Assembly (NCBI RefSeq): GCF_022747945.1
Contig: NZ_JALDST010000001.1
Span: forward strand, 4,898,001-4,962,000
DNA: 64,000 bases
Source: Micromonospora sp. R77
GTDB lineage: Bacteria; Actinomycetota; Actinomycetes; Mycobacteriales; Micromonosporaceae
Reading direction: 5' to 3'
Positions 40,838 to 49,148 of this stretch are shown piece after piece; positions within the stretch are counted from its first letter, which is position 1; each line of letters begins with the position of its first letter. The notes below the pieces were generated by a model. It searched no databases and had not been told where the DNA came from. It was given only the letters and a program-made list of their open reading frames with translations. The position numbers were made by a program, and so were the translations under genes.

Positions 40838-41320
40838 TTAGTTGTCGGCCGGGGTGGACGACACGTCGCGGGCGGCGCGCAGGCGCCGGCCGATCCGTTC
40901 GAAGACCCGGGTGAGGCAGGCGACCTCGGCGTCGTCGAGGTCGTCCATGAGGTGGGTACGCACCGACGCCAGGTGGTGCGGCGCGGCCTCCCGGAGGGCG
41001 AGCAGCCCGGCGGCGGTGAGCACCGCCTCGCTGCCCCGGCGGTCGTCCGGGCACGACTGCCGCGCGACCAGGCCGCGCTTCTGCATCGAGGAGATCTGGT
41101 ACGTCAGCCGGCTCGGTGAGAAGACCAGTCGACCCGCCAGCTCGCCCATCCGCAGCCGCTGCCCCGGTGCTTCGGAGAGCAGCACCAGCACGTGGTAGTC
41201 GGCGAAGGTCAGCTCGCTCGCGGTGCGCAGGTCCTCCTCGAGCTGCGTGAACAACCGCTGGCTCGACTCGATGTAGGCCCGCCAGGCGATCGTCCGCTCG
41301 GGGCTCAGGCTCTCGGTCAC
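40838..41320 (-). CDS. MarR family transcriptional regulator
   Basis: 160 aa, winged-helix repressor typical of MarR. Recognition region MGELAGRLVFSPSRLTYQISSMQKRGLVARQSCPDDRRGS with the DDRRG wing; helical dimer ends (AWRAYIESSQRLFTQLEEDL at the start). One Cys near the wing (RQSCPDDRRG) is in the place where redox-sensing MarR proteins often carry one, so oxidant or quinone sensing is possible. It probably represses itself and the pirin gene. The operator candidate is the AT-rich near-palindrome at 41337-41350. Start GTG at 41320. Confidence 0.9.
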   Translation of the reverse strand: MTESLSPERTIAWRAYIESSQRLFTQLEEDLRTASELTFADYHVLVLLSEAPGQRLRMGELAGRLVFSPSRLTYQISSMQKRGLVARQSCPDDRRGSEAVLTAAGLLALREAAPHHLASVRTHLMDDLDDAEVACLTRVFERIGRRLRAARDVSSTPADN

Positions 41321-41336
41321 GAGCGCAACAGTAGCA

Positions 41337-41350
41337 CAATTTAAAATTTG
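41337..41350. promoter_or_regulatory. AT-rich imperfect palindrome CAATTTAAAATTTG, probable MarR operator
   Basis: A 14-base imperfect inverted repeat, 17 bases upstream of the MarR start codon in a short AT-rich island, where the promoter must lie. MarR-type sites are commonly of this kind (ATTG/CAAT arms). Confidence 0.5.
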
Positions 41351-41454
41351 AACAAGCCCCCCTGGGTTGGTCTGATCTGCTGCTCGTTCATGCTTGACGC
41401 GGGCGCTTTCGTGATTTGAACCAGTTCTGTGGAGCGGGCCGTTCGAGACAGGGC

Positions 41455-41485
41455 GACGCCCCGGCGCGGATCGCGCCGGGGCGTC
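41455..41485 (-). terminator. 14-bp hairpin terminator
   Basis: Arms 41455-41468 and 41472-41485 are perfectly complementary with a 3-base loop, 14 bases after the stop of the general-stress gene on the minus strand. Confidence 0.75.
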
Positions 41486-41498
41486 ATGCGGTCGCCGG

Positions 41499-42086
41499 TC
41501 AGCGGGCGGTCGCGCCGGTCGGGGTGAGGTGCATCCGACCCAGCAGTTGCCGCGCCTGCTCGGCCAGGCCGGCGTCCACGGTCACCGCGTACTGGCCGGC
41601 CCGCAGCGAACTGGCCGAGGTGAAGTCGCGTTGACCCCCGCTCATCGCGTGCGCCACCGCGCCGAACACCGCGCCCCAGATCGCACCGATCACCAACCCG
41701 ACCAGGATCACCGCCACCCAGTTGCCGGCGGTGAAGATGCCGAACAGCAGGCCGATGAACAGGCCGAACCAGGCACCCGTACCGGCGCCGATCAGGGCCG
41801 CCCGGCCGGTCGTCAGTCGGCCCATCACGGTCTCCACCAGGGTCAGGTTCGTCCCCACGATGGCCGTGCGTTCCACCGGGAACCGGTTGTCGGCGAGATA
41901 GTCCACCACCCGCTGGGCCGACGGATAGTCCGGGTACGACCCGATCGTCACGCTCGGTGGACCCGCCTGCGGTCCGTGGCCGTCCCCGCTGGGCGCGGCC
42001 GGGCGGCCGGCCGGACCGGACGGGAGGTTGTCGTTGCCCGGCATCCCGGGTCGCCAGGCCGTGGTCGAGGTCGAGGGTCTGGTCAT
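41499..42086 (-). CDS. General stress protein (GSP-17M-like domain) with glycine-zipper membrane segment
   Basis: 195 aa. A disordered Pro/Gly-rich start is followed by a small alpha/beta domain as in Bacillus general stress protein 17M (VTIGSYPDYPSAQRVVDYLAD, VERTAIVGTNLTLVE). Then two glycine-rich membrane segments (ALIGAGTGAWFGLFIGLLFG, AVILVGLVIGAIWGAVFGAV) and a last short domain ending with QYAVTVDAGLAEQARQLL. The start ATG at 42086 is decided by GGAGG six bases upstream. A SigB-type promoter (GTTA-N15-GGGAAG) lies upstream. Function unknown; stress induction inferred. Confidence 0.8.
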   Translation of the reverse strand: MTRPSTSTTAWRPGMPGNDNLPSGPAGRPAAPSGDGHGPQAGPPSVTIGSYPDYPSAQRVVDYLADNRFPVERTAIVGTNLTLVETVMGRLTTGRAALIGAGTGAWFGLFIGLLFGIFTAGNWVAVILVGLVIGAIWGAVFGAVAHAMSGGQRDFTSASSLRAGQYAVTVDAGLAEQARQLLGRMHLTPTGATAR

Positions 42087-42113
42087 GAGCATCCTCCTTC
42101 GTCGACCTCCCGC

Positions 42114-42138
42114 CTTCCCGCCACCGCCGGGCGGTAAC
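42114..42138 (-). promoter_or_regulatory. SigB-like promoter GTTA-N15-GGGAAG
   Basis: On the minus strand GTTA (42138-42135) and GGGAAG (42119-42114) with a 15-base spacer, 27 bases before the general-stress gene. It deviates from GTTT/GGGTAC at two positions, so it is weaker evidence than the sites at 54.7-62.1 kb. Confidence 0.35.
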
Positions 42139-42219
42139 GCGTCCCGGGCCACCGACGGCCGCCCGGGATTGCCGGACCGGATCAGGTGTGCCGCTGCGGC
42201 GGCTCGGGTAGGCAGCACC

Positions 42220-44061
42220 GTGCCAGGGGGACGGATCAGCGCGCACGGGTTTCTCGCCGACGGTCGCAGCGCGGTGCTGGTGGACCGGGACGGCGCGGTG
42301 AACTGGTGGTGCCCCGCCCGGTTCGACGGGCCGTCGGTCTTCGGGCGGTTGCTCGACGACCGGGCCGGGCACTGGAGCATCCGGCCGGTCGACGCGTACA
42401 CCACGGAGCGGTCCTATCTGGACGACTCGCTGGTGCTGCGGACGGTCTTCACCACCCGTACCGGGACGGTCGCGGTGACCGACGCGCTCGCGCTGGAACC
42501 CGGCGCGCGGGGCCACGACATCGGCCTGCGCTCGCCCCGGGTCCTCGCCCGGCTCGTCGAGGGGCTCGCCGGTGAGGTGCCGGTGCGGGTCGACTACCAA
42601 CCCCGCTTCGAGTACGGCCGGGTCCGTGGCTACCTCACCGACACCGGCGGCGTGATCGGGGCGACCGCCGGCGCGACCCGGCTCGACCTGCGCAGCGACA
42701 CCCCGCTGCACTGCGCCGAGGGCGGCGCCACCGGCGGCTTCACCGCCCGCGCCGGTTCCGTCCACCGCTTCACCCTCGGGTACGCCCCGACCTACGACGG
42801 CGGGGAACCCGCCCTGCCCGACGCCGACCGGGTGGTCGCCGACGCCGTCGCCGGCTGGCGGTCCTGGGCCGACCTGCACGACTACCGTGGTCTGTACCGC
42901 GACCAGGTCCGGCGCAGCGCGCTGGTGGTGCAGGGGATGACCTACCAGCCCAGCGGCGCGATCGTCGCGGCGGCGACCACCTCGCTCCCCGAACAGCTCG
43001 GCGGCGACCGCAACTACGACTACCGCTACGTCTGGGTCCGCGACTTCAGCCTCACCCTCCAGGCGCTCTGGCGGGCCGCCTGCCCCGACGAGGCGAACCG
43101 CCAGTTCGCCTGGGTGGCCCGCGCGATGGGCCGGATCGACGACGCGCCGGTGCCCATCATGTACGGCGTCGAGGGCGAGCGGGACCTCACCGAACACCCC
43201 CTCGACCACCTCGCCGGCTACGCCCACAGTCGACCGGTCCTGGTGGGCAACGACGCCTGGCGGCAGCGGCAGACCGACGTGCTCGGCGAGATCCTCGACG
43301 CCGCCTGGCTGATGCGGCACTACCTGGACCCGATGTCGCCCGAGGTGCGTCACCTGCTGCACGCCCTGGCCGACCAGGCGGTGCTCGACTGGCACCGGCC
43401 GGACGCCGGGATGTGGGAGGCGCGGGACGCCGAACGGCACTACCTGTCGTCCAAGGTCCAGTGCTGGACCGCGCTGGACCGGGCGGTCCGCTTCGGGCCC
43501 CGGATCGGCGAGCCGGCCGACGTGGCGCGCTGGGCGACGGCCCGGGACGAGGTACGCGCGGCGGTGCTGAGCCGGGGCTGGAACGAGCGGCTGGGCGCGT
43601 ACACCGGGGCCTTCGACTCCGACGAGCTGGACGCCTCGGTGCTGATCATGCCGCTGGTCGGTTTTCTCCCGGCGGACGACCCCCGGATGCGCGCCACGGT
43701 GGACGTGGTGGAGCGGGAGCTGTCCCGCGACGGCCTGCTGCGGCGCTGGGACGGCGACCCCGCCGGCTTCGTCATCTGCTCGTTCTGGCTGGTCGGCTGC
43801 CTCGCCGAGGCCGGCGACCTGGACCGGGCCCGGCGGCTGTTCGACCAGCTCGCGGCGCGGGTGAACGACCTCGGGCTCTATGCCGAGCAGATCGACCAGG
43901 CCACCGGCGAGCAGCTCGGCAACTTTCCCCAGGCCTTCTCGCACATCGGCCTGATCAACGCCGCCGGGCGGCTCACCGAGGCCGCCGAACGACTGGGCGC
44001 GACCGCCGCGCCGGCCCGACACCCGAGCGGTGCGGGCGCCACGGAGGGGGCACGCAGATGA
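42220..44061 (+). CDS. Glycoside hydrolase family 15 protein (glucoamylase/trehalase-like)
   Basis: 613 aa from GTG at 42220. N-terminal beta-sandwich (HGFLADGRSAVLVDRDGAVNWW, FDGPSVFGRLLDD), then the (alpha/alpha)6 barrel: EQLGGDRNYDYRYVWVRDFS is the GH15 signature, GMWEARDAERHYLSSKV carries the catalytic Glu region, and YAEQIDQATGEQLGNFPQAFSHIGL the second Glu. There is no signal peptide, so it works in the cytoplasm, as actinobacterial trehalases of this type do. Trehalose or short maltosides are likely substrates. The start is uncertain; an overlapping ATG at 42085 exists. Co-translated with the SDR gene (ATGA). Confidence 0.88.
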   Translation: MPGGRISAHGFLADGRSAVLVDRDGAVNWWCPARFDGPSVFGRLLDDRAGHWSIRPVDAYTTERSYLDDSLVLRTVFTTRTGTVAVTDALALEPGARGHDIGLRSPRVLARLVEGLAGEVPVRVDYQPRFEYGRVRGYLTDTGGVIGATAGATRLDLRSDTPLHCAEGGATGGFTARAGSVHRFTLGYAPTYDGGEPALPDADRVVADAVAGWRSWADLHDYRGLYRDQVRRSALVVQGMTYQPSGAIVAAATTSLPEQLGGDRNYDYRYVWVRDFSLTLQALWRAACPDEANRQFAWVARAMGRIDDAPVPIMYGVEGERDLTEHPLDHLAGYAHSRPVLVGNDAWRQRQTDVLGEILDAAWLMRHYLDPMSPEVRHLLHALADQAVLDWHRPDAGMWEARDAERHYLSSKVQCWTALDRAVRFGPRIGEPADVARWATARDEVRAAVLSRGWNERLGAYTGAFDSDELDASVLIMPLVGFLPADDPRMRATVDVVERELSRDGLLRRWDGDPAGFVICSFWLVGCLAEAGDLDRARRLFDQLAARVNDLGLYAEQIDQATGEQLGNFPQAFSHIGLINAAGRLTEAAERLGATAAPARHPSGAGATEGARR

Positions 44062-44837
44062 CCGGACGACTCACCGGACGGACCGCCATCATCACCGGTT
44101 CCGACTCGGGCATCGGACAGGCCACCGCGATCGAGTTCGGTCGGGAGGGCGCCGACGTGGTGGTGCACTACCTGGAGGACCACGCCGGGGCGAACCACAC
44201 GAAGGCGGAGATCGAGAAGACCGGCCGGCGGGCCGTCGTGGTGCAGGGCGACATCAGCGTCGAGCACCAGGTCGAGGCGATGTTCGACGAGGCCCTCGCC
44301 GAGTTCGGCACCCTCGACATCCTGATGAACGACGCCGGGGTGGACGCCTCCGGCATCCCGGTCGTCGACCTGGACACCGAGACCTGGGACCGGGCCATCC
44401 GCACCAACGTGTACGGCACGTTCTTCTGCTCGCGCCGGTTCGTCCGGCACCGCCGCGACCAGGGCGGACACGGGAAGATCATCAACATCACCTCGATCCA
44501 CCAGGAGGTGGCCCGGGCCGGGGGCGCCGACTACGACTCCAGCAAGGGCGCGATGCTCGAGTTCGCCAAGAGCCTCGCCCTGGAGGTCGCCCCGATGCAC
44601 ATGAACGTCAACAACATCGGACCGGGCATGGTGCTCACCCCGTTCAACCAGCGGGCCATCGACGACCCGGGCTATCTGGAGGAGCAGGTGCAGAGCATCC
44701 CCTGGAAGCGGGCCGCGCAGCCGGCGGAGATCGCCAAGCTCGCCGTCTTCCTGGCCAGCGACGACGCCGACTACGTGACCGGGTCGACGTACTTCATGGA
44801 CGGGGGCCTCATGCAGAACCAGGGTCAGGGCGCCTGA
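44058..44837 (+). CDS. SDR oxidoreductase (glucose 1-dehydrogenase-like)
   Basis: 259 aa classical short-chain dehydrogenase. Cofactor motif TAIITGSDSGIGQAT, the LMNDAGVDASG strand (NNAG variant), catalytic Ser in INITSIHQEV and Tyr-x-x-x-Lys with YDSSKGAM, where the usual YxxxK reads Y-D-S-S-K. The C-terminal FMDGGLMQN fits the family of glucose 1-dehydrogenases. The cofactor (NAD or NADP) and substrate are uncertain. ATG overlaps the stop of the GH15 gene, suggesting that the released glucose might be oxidised by this enzyme (inference). Confidence 0.9.
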   Translation: MTGRLTGRTAIITGSDSGIGQATAIEFGREGADVVVHYLEDHAGANHTKAEIEKTGRRAVVVQGDISVEHQVEAMFDEALAEFGTLDILMNDAGVDASGIPVVDLDTETWDRAIRTNVYGTFFCSRRFVRHRRDQGGHGKIINITSIHQEVARAGGADYDSSKGAMLEFAKSLALEVAPMHMNVNNIGPGMVLTPFNQRAIDDPGYLEEQVQSIPWKRAAQPAEIAKLAVFLASDDADYVTGSTYFMDGGLMQNQGQGA

Positions 44838-44871
44838 GCCGACGAACCGGCGGCCCTGGCAGGATCGACGG

Positions 44872-45372
44872 ATGCAGCTGGTGATCACGGCCGACACGCA
44901 CGTACCGAAGCGGGCGCGCGACCTGCCGGCGCCGCTGTGGGTCGCGATCGACGCCGCCGACGTGGTGCTGCACGCCGGGGACTGGGTGGACGTGGCGTTG
45001 CTCGACGCGGTCGAGGCCCGGGCCCGGCGGCTGGTCGGGGTGTACGGCAACAACGACGGGCCGGCGCTGCGTGCCCGGCTGCCCGAGGTGGCCCGGGTCG
45101 AGTTGGCCGGCCTGCGGGTGGCGGTGGTGCACGAGACCGGCCCGAAGGACCGTCGCGAGGAGCGCTGCGCCGCCCGTTTCCCCGACTGCGACCTGCTGGT
45201 CTTCGGTCACTCGCACATCCCGTGGGACAGCGTCGCCCCGGGCGGTCTGCGGCTGCTCAACCCGGGCTCGCCGACCGACCGGCGGGCCCAGCCGTGGTTC
45301 ACCTGGCTGACCGCGCGGGTGGCGGCGGGGCGGCTCGACGAGGTCGAGCTGCACCGCCTGCCCCCGCGCTGA
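44872..45372 (+). CDS. Metallophosphoesterase (YfcE/MJ0936-like)
   Basis: 166 aa. Dimetal motifs are: VITADTHVPKRA (DxH), VVLHAGDWVD (GD), GVYGNNDGPAL (GNxD), VVHETGP and LVFGHSHIPW (GHSH). It is the minimal size of small phosphodiesterases that act on cyclic nucleotides or nucleic-acid ends; the substrate is unknown. A CAGGAT sequence six bases before the ATG may be a leaderless -10 box. Convergent with the DUF3072 gene one base apart. Confidence 0.9.
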   Translation: MQLVITADTHVPKRARDLPAPLWVAIDAADVVLHAGDWVDVALLDAVEARARRLVGVYGNNDGPALRARLPEVARVELAGLRVAVVHETGPKDRREERCAARFPDCDLLVFGHSHIPWDSVAPGGLRLLNPGSPTDRRAQPWFTWLTARVAAGRLDEVELHRLPPR

Positions 45373-45373
45373 G

Positions 45374-45595
45374 TCACTGCCCGCGTCCGGTCTCCTCCTG
45401 GAGCTCGTCGATCCGCCGGGACGCCTCCGCCTTGGTCAGGTCGTCCGGCACCTCGGTGCCGGCCTCCCGGGCCAGGGTGTGCAGGTACGACTGCTGAGCG
45501 GCGGTCGGCGGTTCCTCGCCGGTCACCCACTCGTCGGGGTCCTTGATGGCGGCCTGCGGGTTCGCGCCGTCCGTGCTGCTGTTGCGGTCAGCCAT
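45374..45595 (-). CDS. DUF3072 family protein
   Basis: 73 aa, acidic and mostly helical. It carries the DUF3072 pattern: IKDPDEWVTGEEPPTAAQQSYL, then LAREAGTEVPDDLTKAEASRRI. Function unknown. ATG at 45595 is favoured by AGGAGAGGTGATC upstream. It ends one base from the stop of the convergent phosphoesterase gene. Such proteins are often in stress loci. Confidence 0.85.
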   Translation of the reverse strand: MADRNSSTDGANPQAAIKDPDEWVTGEEPPTAAQQSYLHTLAREAGTEVPDDLTKAEASRRIDELQEETGRGQ

Positions 45596-45674
45596 GATGA
45601 TCACCTCTCCTCGAACAGGTGTACCAGTACCCCGGGTGTCGGCCCTTCATGCCGGCCGCGACGTCGCCGCCGCA

Positions 45675-45680
45675 TACGAT
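45675..45680 (+). promoter_or_regulatory. -10 box TACGAT, leaderless start of the FAD oxidoreductase
   Basis: TACGAT ends six bases before the GTG at 45687, with no Shine-Dalgarno sequence. Confidence 0.45.
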
Positions 45681-45686
45681 CATCCG

Positions 45687-46655
45687 GTGACGGCGGGACG
45701 AGCGGGTGTGGTGGTGGTCGGCGCGGGAATCGCCGGGGTGGCGTGCGCGACCGAGCTGGCCGCGGCCGGCATCCCGGTGGAGATCCGGGAGCGGGCCCGG
45801 GTGGTCGGCGGGCGGATGGCCAGCAAACGCTTCGACGGCCGGCCCGCCGACCTCGGCGCGGCGTACTTCACCGTCAGCGACCCCGACTTCGCCGTCGTGG
45901 CGCAGCGCTGGCAGGCCGCCGGGCTGGCCCGCGAGTGGACCGACACCTTCGTCGCGTACGGGCCGGACGGCCGGCGGGAGGTGCCCGGGCCGACCCGCTG
46001 GGCCGCCCCGCGCGGCCTGCGTTCGCTCGTAGAACACCTGGCCCGGGACCTGCCGGTGGTGCTCGACCGGCTGGTGCTCGGCGTGGCGCCCGGCCCGGCG
46101 GTGGACGGCCGGTCGTGCGAGGCGGTGGTGCTCGCCATGCCCGGCCCGCAGGCGGCCCTGCTACTCGACCCGGCGCTGGCCGACGCCACCCGGGCGGTGG
46201 CCGGTCAGCGCTGGTCGCCCGCGCTGACCGGGGTGCTGCGCTTCCCCGCCCGCCGCTGGGCCGACTTCCGGGGCGCCTTCGTCAACGACCACCCGGTGCT
46301 GAGCCTGGTCTGCGACGACGGCGACCGGCGCGGTGACGGCGCACCGGTGCTGGTCGCCCACACCACCGCCGAGTTCGCCGCCGGGCACCTGCTCCAGCCC
46401 TCCGCCGCCGGCCCGGCCGTCGAGCAGGCCGTCCGGGACCTGCTCGGCCTGCCCGAACCGGCCGCGCTGACCCATGTGCACCGCTGGACGTACGCGAAGC
46501 CGACGACCGGCGACGAGGGCACGTATCATCTCGACGCCGATGGCGTCGGGATCGCCGGCGACGCCTTCGGCAAGCCCCGGGTGCAGAGCGCCTGGCGCTC
46601 CGGCCGGGACCTGGGCCGGGCCCTCGTCCACCGGCTGCTCGCGGACGGTCGCTGA
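45687..46655 (+). CDS. FAD-dependent amine-oxidase-fold protein (renalase-like)
   Basis: 322 aa from GTG at 45687 (VTAGRAGVVVVGAGIAGV). Rossmann ADP-binding motif VVVVGAGIAGVACATELAAAG, then EIRERARVVGGRMASKRF as in the renalase group, LGAAYFTVSDPDF and a C-terminal GIAGDAFGKPRVQSAWRSG that closes the flavin site. It is a soluble enzyme; the substrate is not known, and bacterial renalases recycle damaged reduced nicotinamides. The longer open frame to 45543 overlaps the divergent gene and is not used. Convergence with none; next gene is on the same strand after 70 bases. Confidence 0.87.
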   Translation: MTAGRAGVVVVGAGIAGVACATELAAAGIPVEIRERARVVGGRMASKRFDGRPADLGAAYFTVSDPDFAVVAQRWQAAGLAREWTDTFVAYGPDGRREVPGPTRWAAPRGLRSLVEHLARDLPVVLDRLVLGVAPGPAVDGRSCEAVVLAMPGPQAALLLDPALADATRAVAGQRWSPALTGVLRFPARRWADFRGAFVNDHPVLSLVCDDGDRRGDGAPVLVAHTTAEFAAGHLLQPSAAGPAVEQAVRDLLGLPEPAALTHVHRWTYAKPTTGDEGTYHLDADGVGIAGDAFGKPRVQSAWRSGRDLGRALVHRLLADGR

Positions 46656-46725
46656 CCGACCCCGCTGTGCGAGGCATCATGGTCGCCTGCGGGTATCGTG
46701 GCGAGGCGGGGGAGGTGCGCGCGAG

Positions 46726-47256
46726 GTGGACGCAGCCGGCGGTCGACCGGGGGAGATGGTGACCGGGGACGGCCGGTCGTCGTCGTACCCGCCGGACGGC
46801 CTGCGGCACGACGCGCTGCTCTACGACGACGACCGCGACTACCTAGACGCGATCCGGGCCTTCGTGGCCGACGGCCGGGCCCGCGGCGAGCCCGTCCTGG
46901 TCGCCGTCCCCACCCACCGGCTGGCACCGGTCCGGTCGGCCCTCGCCGCGCTCGACGGGGTCGAGTTCGCCGACCTGGCCGTGCTCGGCCGGAACCCCGC
47001 CGCGATCGTCCCCACCGCGCTGCACCGCTTCGTCCGCCGCTTTCCCGGCCGCCGGCTGCGGATCATCGGCGAGTCGCTCTGGCCGGAACGGCCCCCGGCG
47101 ACCCACCGGCACTGCGTGGAGCACGAGGCCGCGCTGGAGTTGGCGTTCGCCGGGCTCCCGCTGGCCGCCCGCTGCCTCTTCGACCGCACCCGACTGCCCG
47201 CCGCCGCGCTCGCCGACATCCGCCGCACCCACCGCTGGCTGACCGCGCGGGGGTGA
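46726..47256 (+). CDS. MEDS-domain half of an RsbA-like anti-sigma regulator
   Basis: 176 aa. The MEDS (DcmR-like) sensory domain is clear: YPPDGLRHDALLYDDDRDYL, then EPVLVAVPTHRLAPVRSAL and later FDRTRLPAAALADIRRTH. In most actinobacteria this domain is joined to a HATPase in one protein (RsbA family). Here a GTGA overlap with the following HATPase gene separates them. A single missing G in a run of five before the stop (GCGGGGGTG) would fuse the frames exactly, so the split may be a sequencing deletion. Start GTG at 46726 is preceded by GGGGGAGG. Confidence 0.8.
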   Translation: MDAAGGRPGEMVTGDGRSSSYPPDGLRHDALLYDDDRDYLDAIRAFVADGRARGEPVLVAVPTHRLAPVRSALAALDGVEFADLAVLGRNPAAIVPTALHRFVRRFPGRRLRIIGESLWPERPPATHRHCVEHEAALELAFAGLPLAARCLFDRTRLPAAALADIRRTHRWLTARG

Positions 47257-47771
47257 CCCGGATCAGCCCGGACCACCAGCCGCCCCACGACGTGCTGGCC
47301 GGGCCCGCCGGTCCGCTCCCGGCACCCCCGCCGGACGCGGTGACCCGGCCCGTGGCGGCGAGCGGCCTCGCCGCGCTGCGCCGCGCGGTCGCCGCCGTGG
47401 CCACCGCCGCCGGCCTCGCCGCCGAGCGGGTCGACGACCTGCGGATCGCGGTCACCGAACTGGCGTCGAACGCGCTGACCCACGCCGCGCCGCCGGCCAC
47501 CGCGCGCTGCTGGGTGACGTCGGGTGAGCTGCTCTGCGAGGTGACCAGTCGCGGCGAGCTGCGCGACCCGCTCGCCGGCCGGGTGCCGCCGCCGGCCGGC
47601 AGCGTACGGGGGCGGGGCCTGCTCCTGGTCCAGCAGCTGTGCGACCTGGTGGACATCCGCACCACGGACGGCGTGACCACCGTGCGGCTGCACCTGGCCC
47701 TGCCGGCCGACCCGCGCGGACCGGCGTCAGCCCCGGGCACCGCCCAGGGCGGGCGTGCGCTCGCTCTCTGA
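47253..47771 (+). CDS. HATPase (SpoIIAB/RsbW-like) half of an RsbA-like anti-sigma regulator
   Basis: 172 aa. GHKL ATPase with N-box AVTELASNALTHA, and G-boxes SVRGRGLLLVQQLCDLVDI. It probably binds and holds a SigB/F-type sigma factor, or phosphorylates an anti-sigma antagonist. It begins (VTRISPDHQPPHDVLAG) immediately where the MEDS frame ends, the order of RsbA-family fusions. The 3' end overlaps the convergent antiporter gene by 45 bases. Targets are inferred: the sigma factor at 36 kb is the obvious candidate. Confidence 0.82.
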   Translation: MTRISPDHQPPHDVLAGPAGPLPAPPPDAVTRPVAASGLAALRRAVAAVATAAGLAAERVDDLRIAVTELASNALTHAAPPATARCWVTSGELLCEVTSRGELRDPLAGRVPPPAGSVRGRGLLLVQQLCDLVDIRTTDGVTTVRLHLALPADPRGPASAPGTAQGGRALAL

Positions 47772-49016
47772 CGGGTCCTGTGTCCGGTCACCCGCCCGGT
47801 CGAGCAGCTGCATCACCGGAGTCGCCGCGATGCCGTGCACCACCACCGAGACGATCACCACCAGGCCGACCGTGGCCCAGATCAGCTCGGCTTGCGGGAA
47901 GTCGGTCTTGCTGGTGGCGTACGCGAGGTAGTAGAACGAGCCGACGCCCCGGATCCCGAACAGGGCGATCACCCAGTGTTCGGCCGGCCGGCCGGGTGCC
48001 CCGCGCAGCGCCAGCCAGCCGGTCAGCGGCCGGATCACGAAGACCAGGGCCAGCCCGACCAGCGCCGCCTTCCAGGTCAGCGGGGCGAGCAGACCACCGA
48101 TCACCGCACCGCCGAAGAGCAGCAGCAACAGCACGGTGAGCAGCCGCTCGATCTGCTCGGCGAAGTCGTGCAGCACCGAGTGGAACTCGTGGGTCCGCTC
48201 GGCGGCCCGGATCGCCCGGGCGGCGACGAAGACGGCCAGGAAGCCGTACCCGCCCACCACCTCGACCAGCCCGTACGCCAGGAAGGTGGCGGCCAGCGCG
48301 AGGAAGCCCTCCGCGTGCCGGGCCAGCCGCAGCTCGCTCGGCGCCCGGAAGAAGAGCTTGCCGAGCAGCCAGCCGATGAGCAGCCCGCCGCCGACGCCGA
48401 CGGTCAGCTTCCAGAGCACGTCGACCGTGAACCAGTGCGCCATCCAGTCGCGGGGGGCGAGGCTGGTGGTGGCGATCGCGATGGCCGCGTACACGAAGGG
48501 GAAGGCCAGGCCGTCGTTGAGCCCCGCCTCGGAGGTCAGCGCGAAGCGCACCTCGTCCTCGGAGTCCTCCGCGTCGGTCGGCTCGCCCACCTGCACGTCC
48601 GCGGCGAGCACCGGGTCGGTGGGGGCGAGCGCGGCGCCGAGCAGCAGCGCGGCGGCCGGCACCAGGCCCGCCCACCACCAGCCCAGCAGGGCCACCGCCG
48701 CGATGCAGAGCGGCATGGCGATGGCCAGCAGCCGCCACGTCGACGACCAGCGGGACCAGCTGAGCGGACGGTCGATCTTCAGGCCGGCGCCCATCAGGGC
48801 GACGATCACCCCGACCTCGGTGAGATGGGTGGTGATCTCCGGCCAGCGCAGCGGGTCGGGCGTGGGCAGGCCGGTGGGGAGCAGGAAGACCAGCATCCCC
48901 AGGCCGAGGAAGGCGATCGGCATGGAGAGCGGTCGGCGCTCCAGCAGGCGCGGCAGGATCCCTGCCAGCAGGGCGCCGACACCCACCAGCGCGAACGCGA
49001 CATCCACCGGTTCCAC
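47727..49016 (-). CDS. Cation:proton antiporter (CPA1-like)
   Basis: 429 aa, about twelve membrane helices. Asp residues of the ion site are in LAPTDPVLAADVQVG and TSEAGLNDGLAFPFVYA; the helix FGIRGVGSFYYLAYA has the family Arg. It keeps Na+ or K+ and pH homeostasis. It is shorter than the antiporter at 17.5 kb and lacks a long tail, so the two have different roles. The 3' end overlaps the HATPase gene tail to tail. No promoter element was clear. Confidence 0.88.
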   Translation of the reverse strand: MEPVDVAFALVGVGALLAGILPRLLERRPLSMPIAFLGLGMLVFLLPTGLPTPDPLRWPEITTHLTEVGVIVALMGAGLKIDRPLSWSRWSSTWRLLAIAMPLCIAAVALLGWWWAGLVPAAALLLGAALAPTDPVLAADVQVGEPTDAEDSEDEVRFALTSEAGLNDGLAFPFVYAAIAIATTSLAPRDWMAHWFTVDVLWKLTVGVGGGLLIGWLLGKLFFRAPSELRLARHAEGFLALAATFLAYGLVEVVGGYGFLAVFVAARAIRAAERTHEFHSVLHDFAEQIERLLTVLLLLLFGGAVIGGLLAPLTWKAALVGLALVFVIRPLTGWLALRGAPGRPAEHWVIALFGIRGVGSFYYLAYATSKTDFPQAELIWATVGLVVIVSVVVHGIAATPVMQLLDRAGDRTQDPSESERTPALGGARG

Positions 49017-49148
49017 GGCACCACCCTTCCCGCCGCCCGCGGCGCGGGCAGGTGGTCCCCTGTGCCCCGTGCCGCCGTCGGCTAAGCCTGGGTGTCCGGC
49101 TTGTCCCGGGTGGGTCCGGTCACGCCCCGACCGGAGTGCCGGGGTGGC

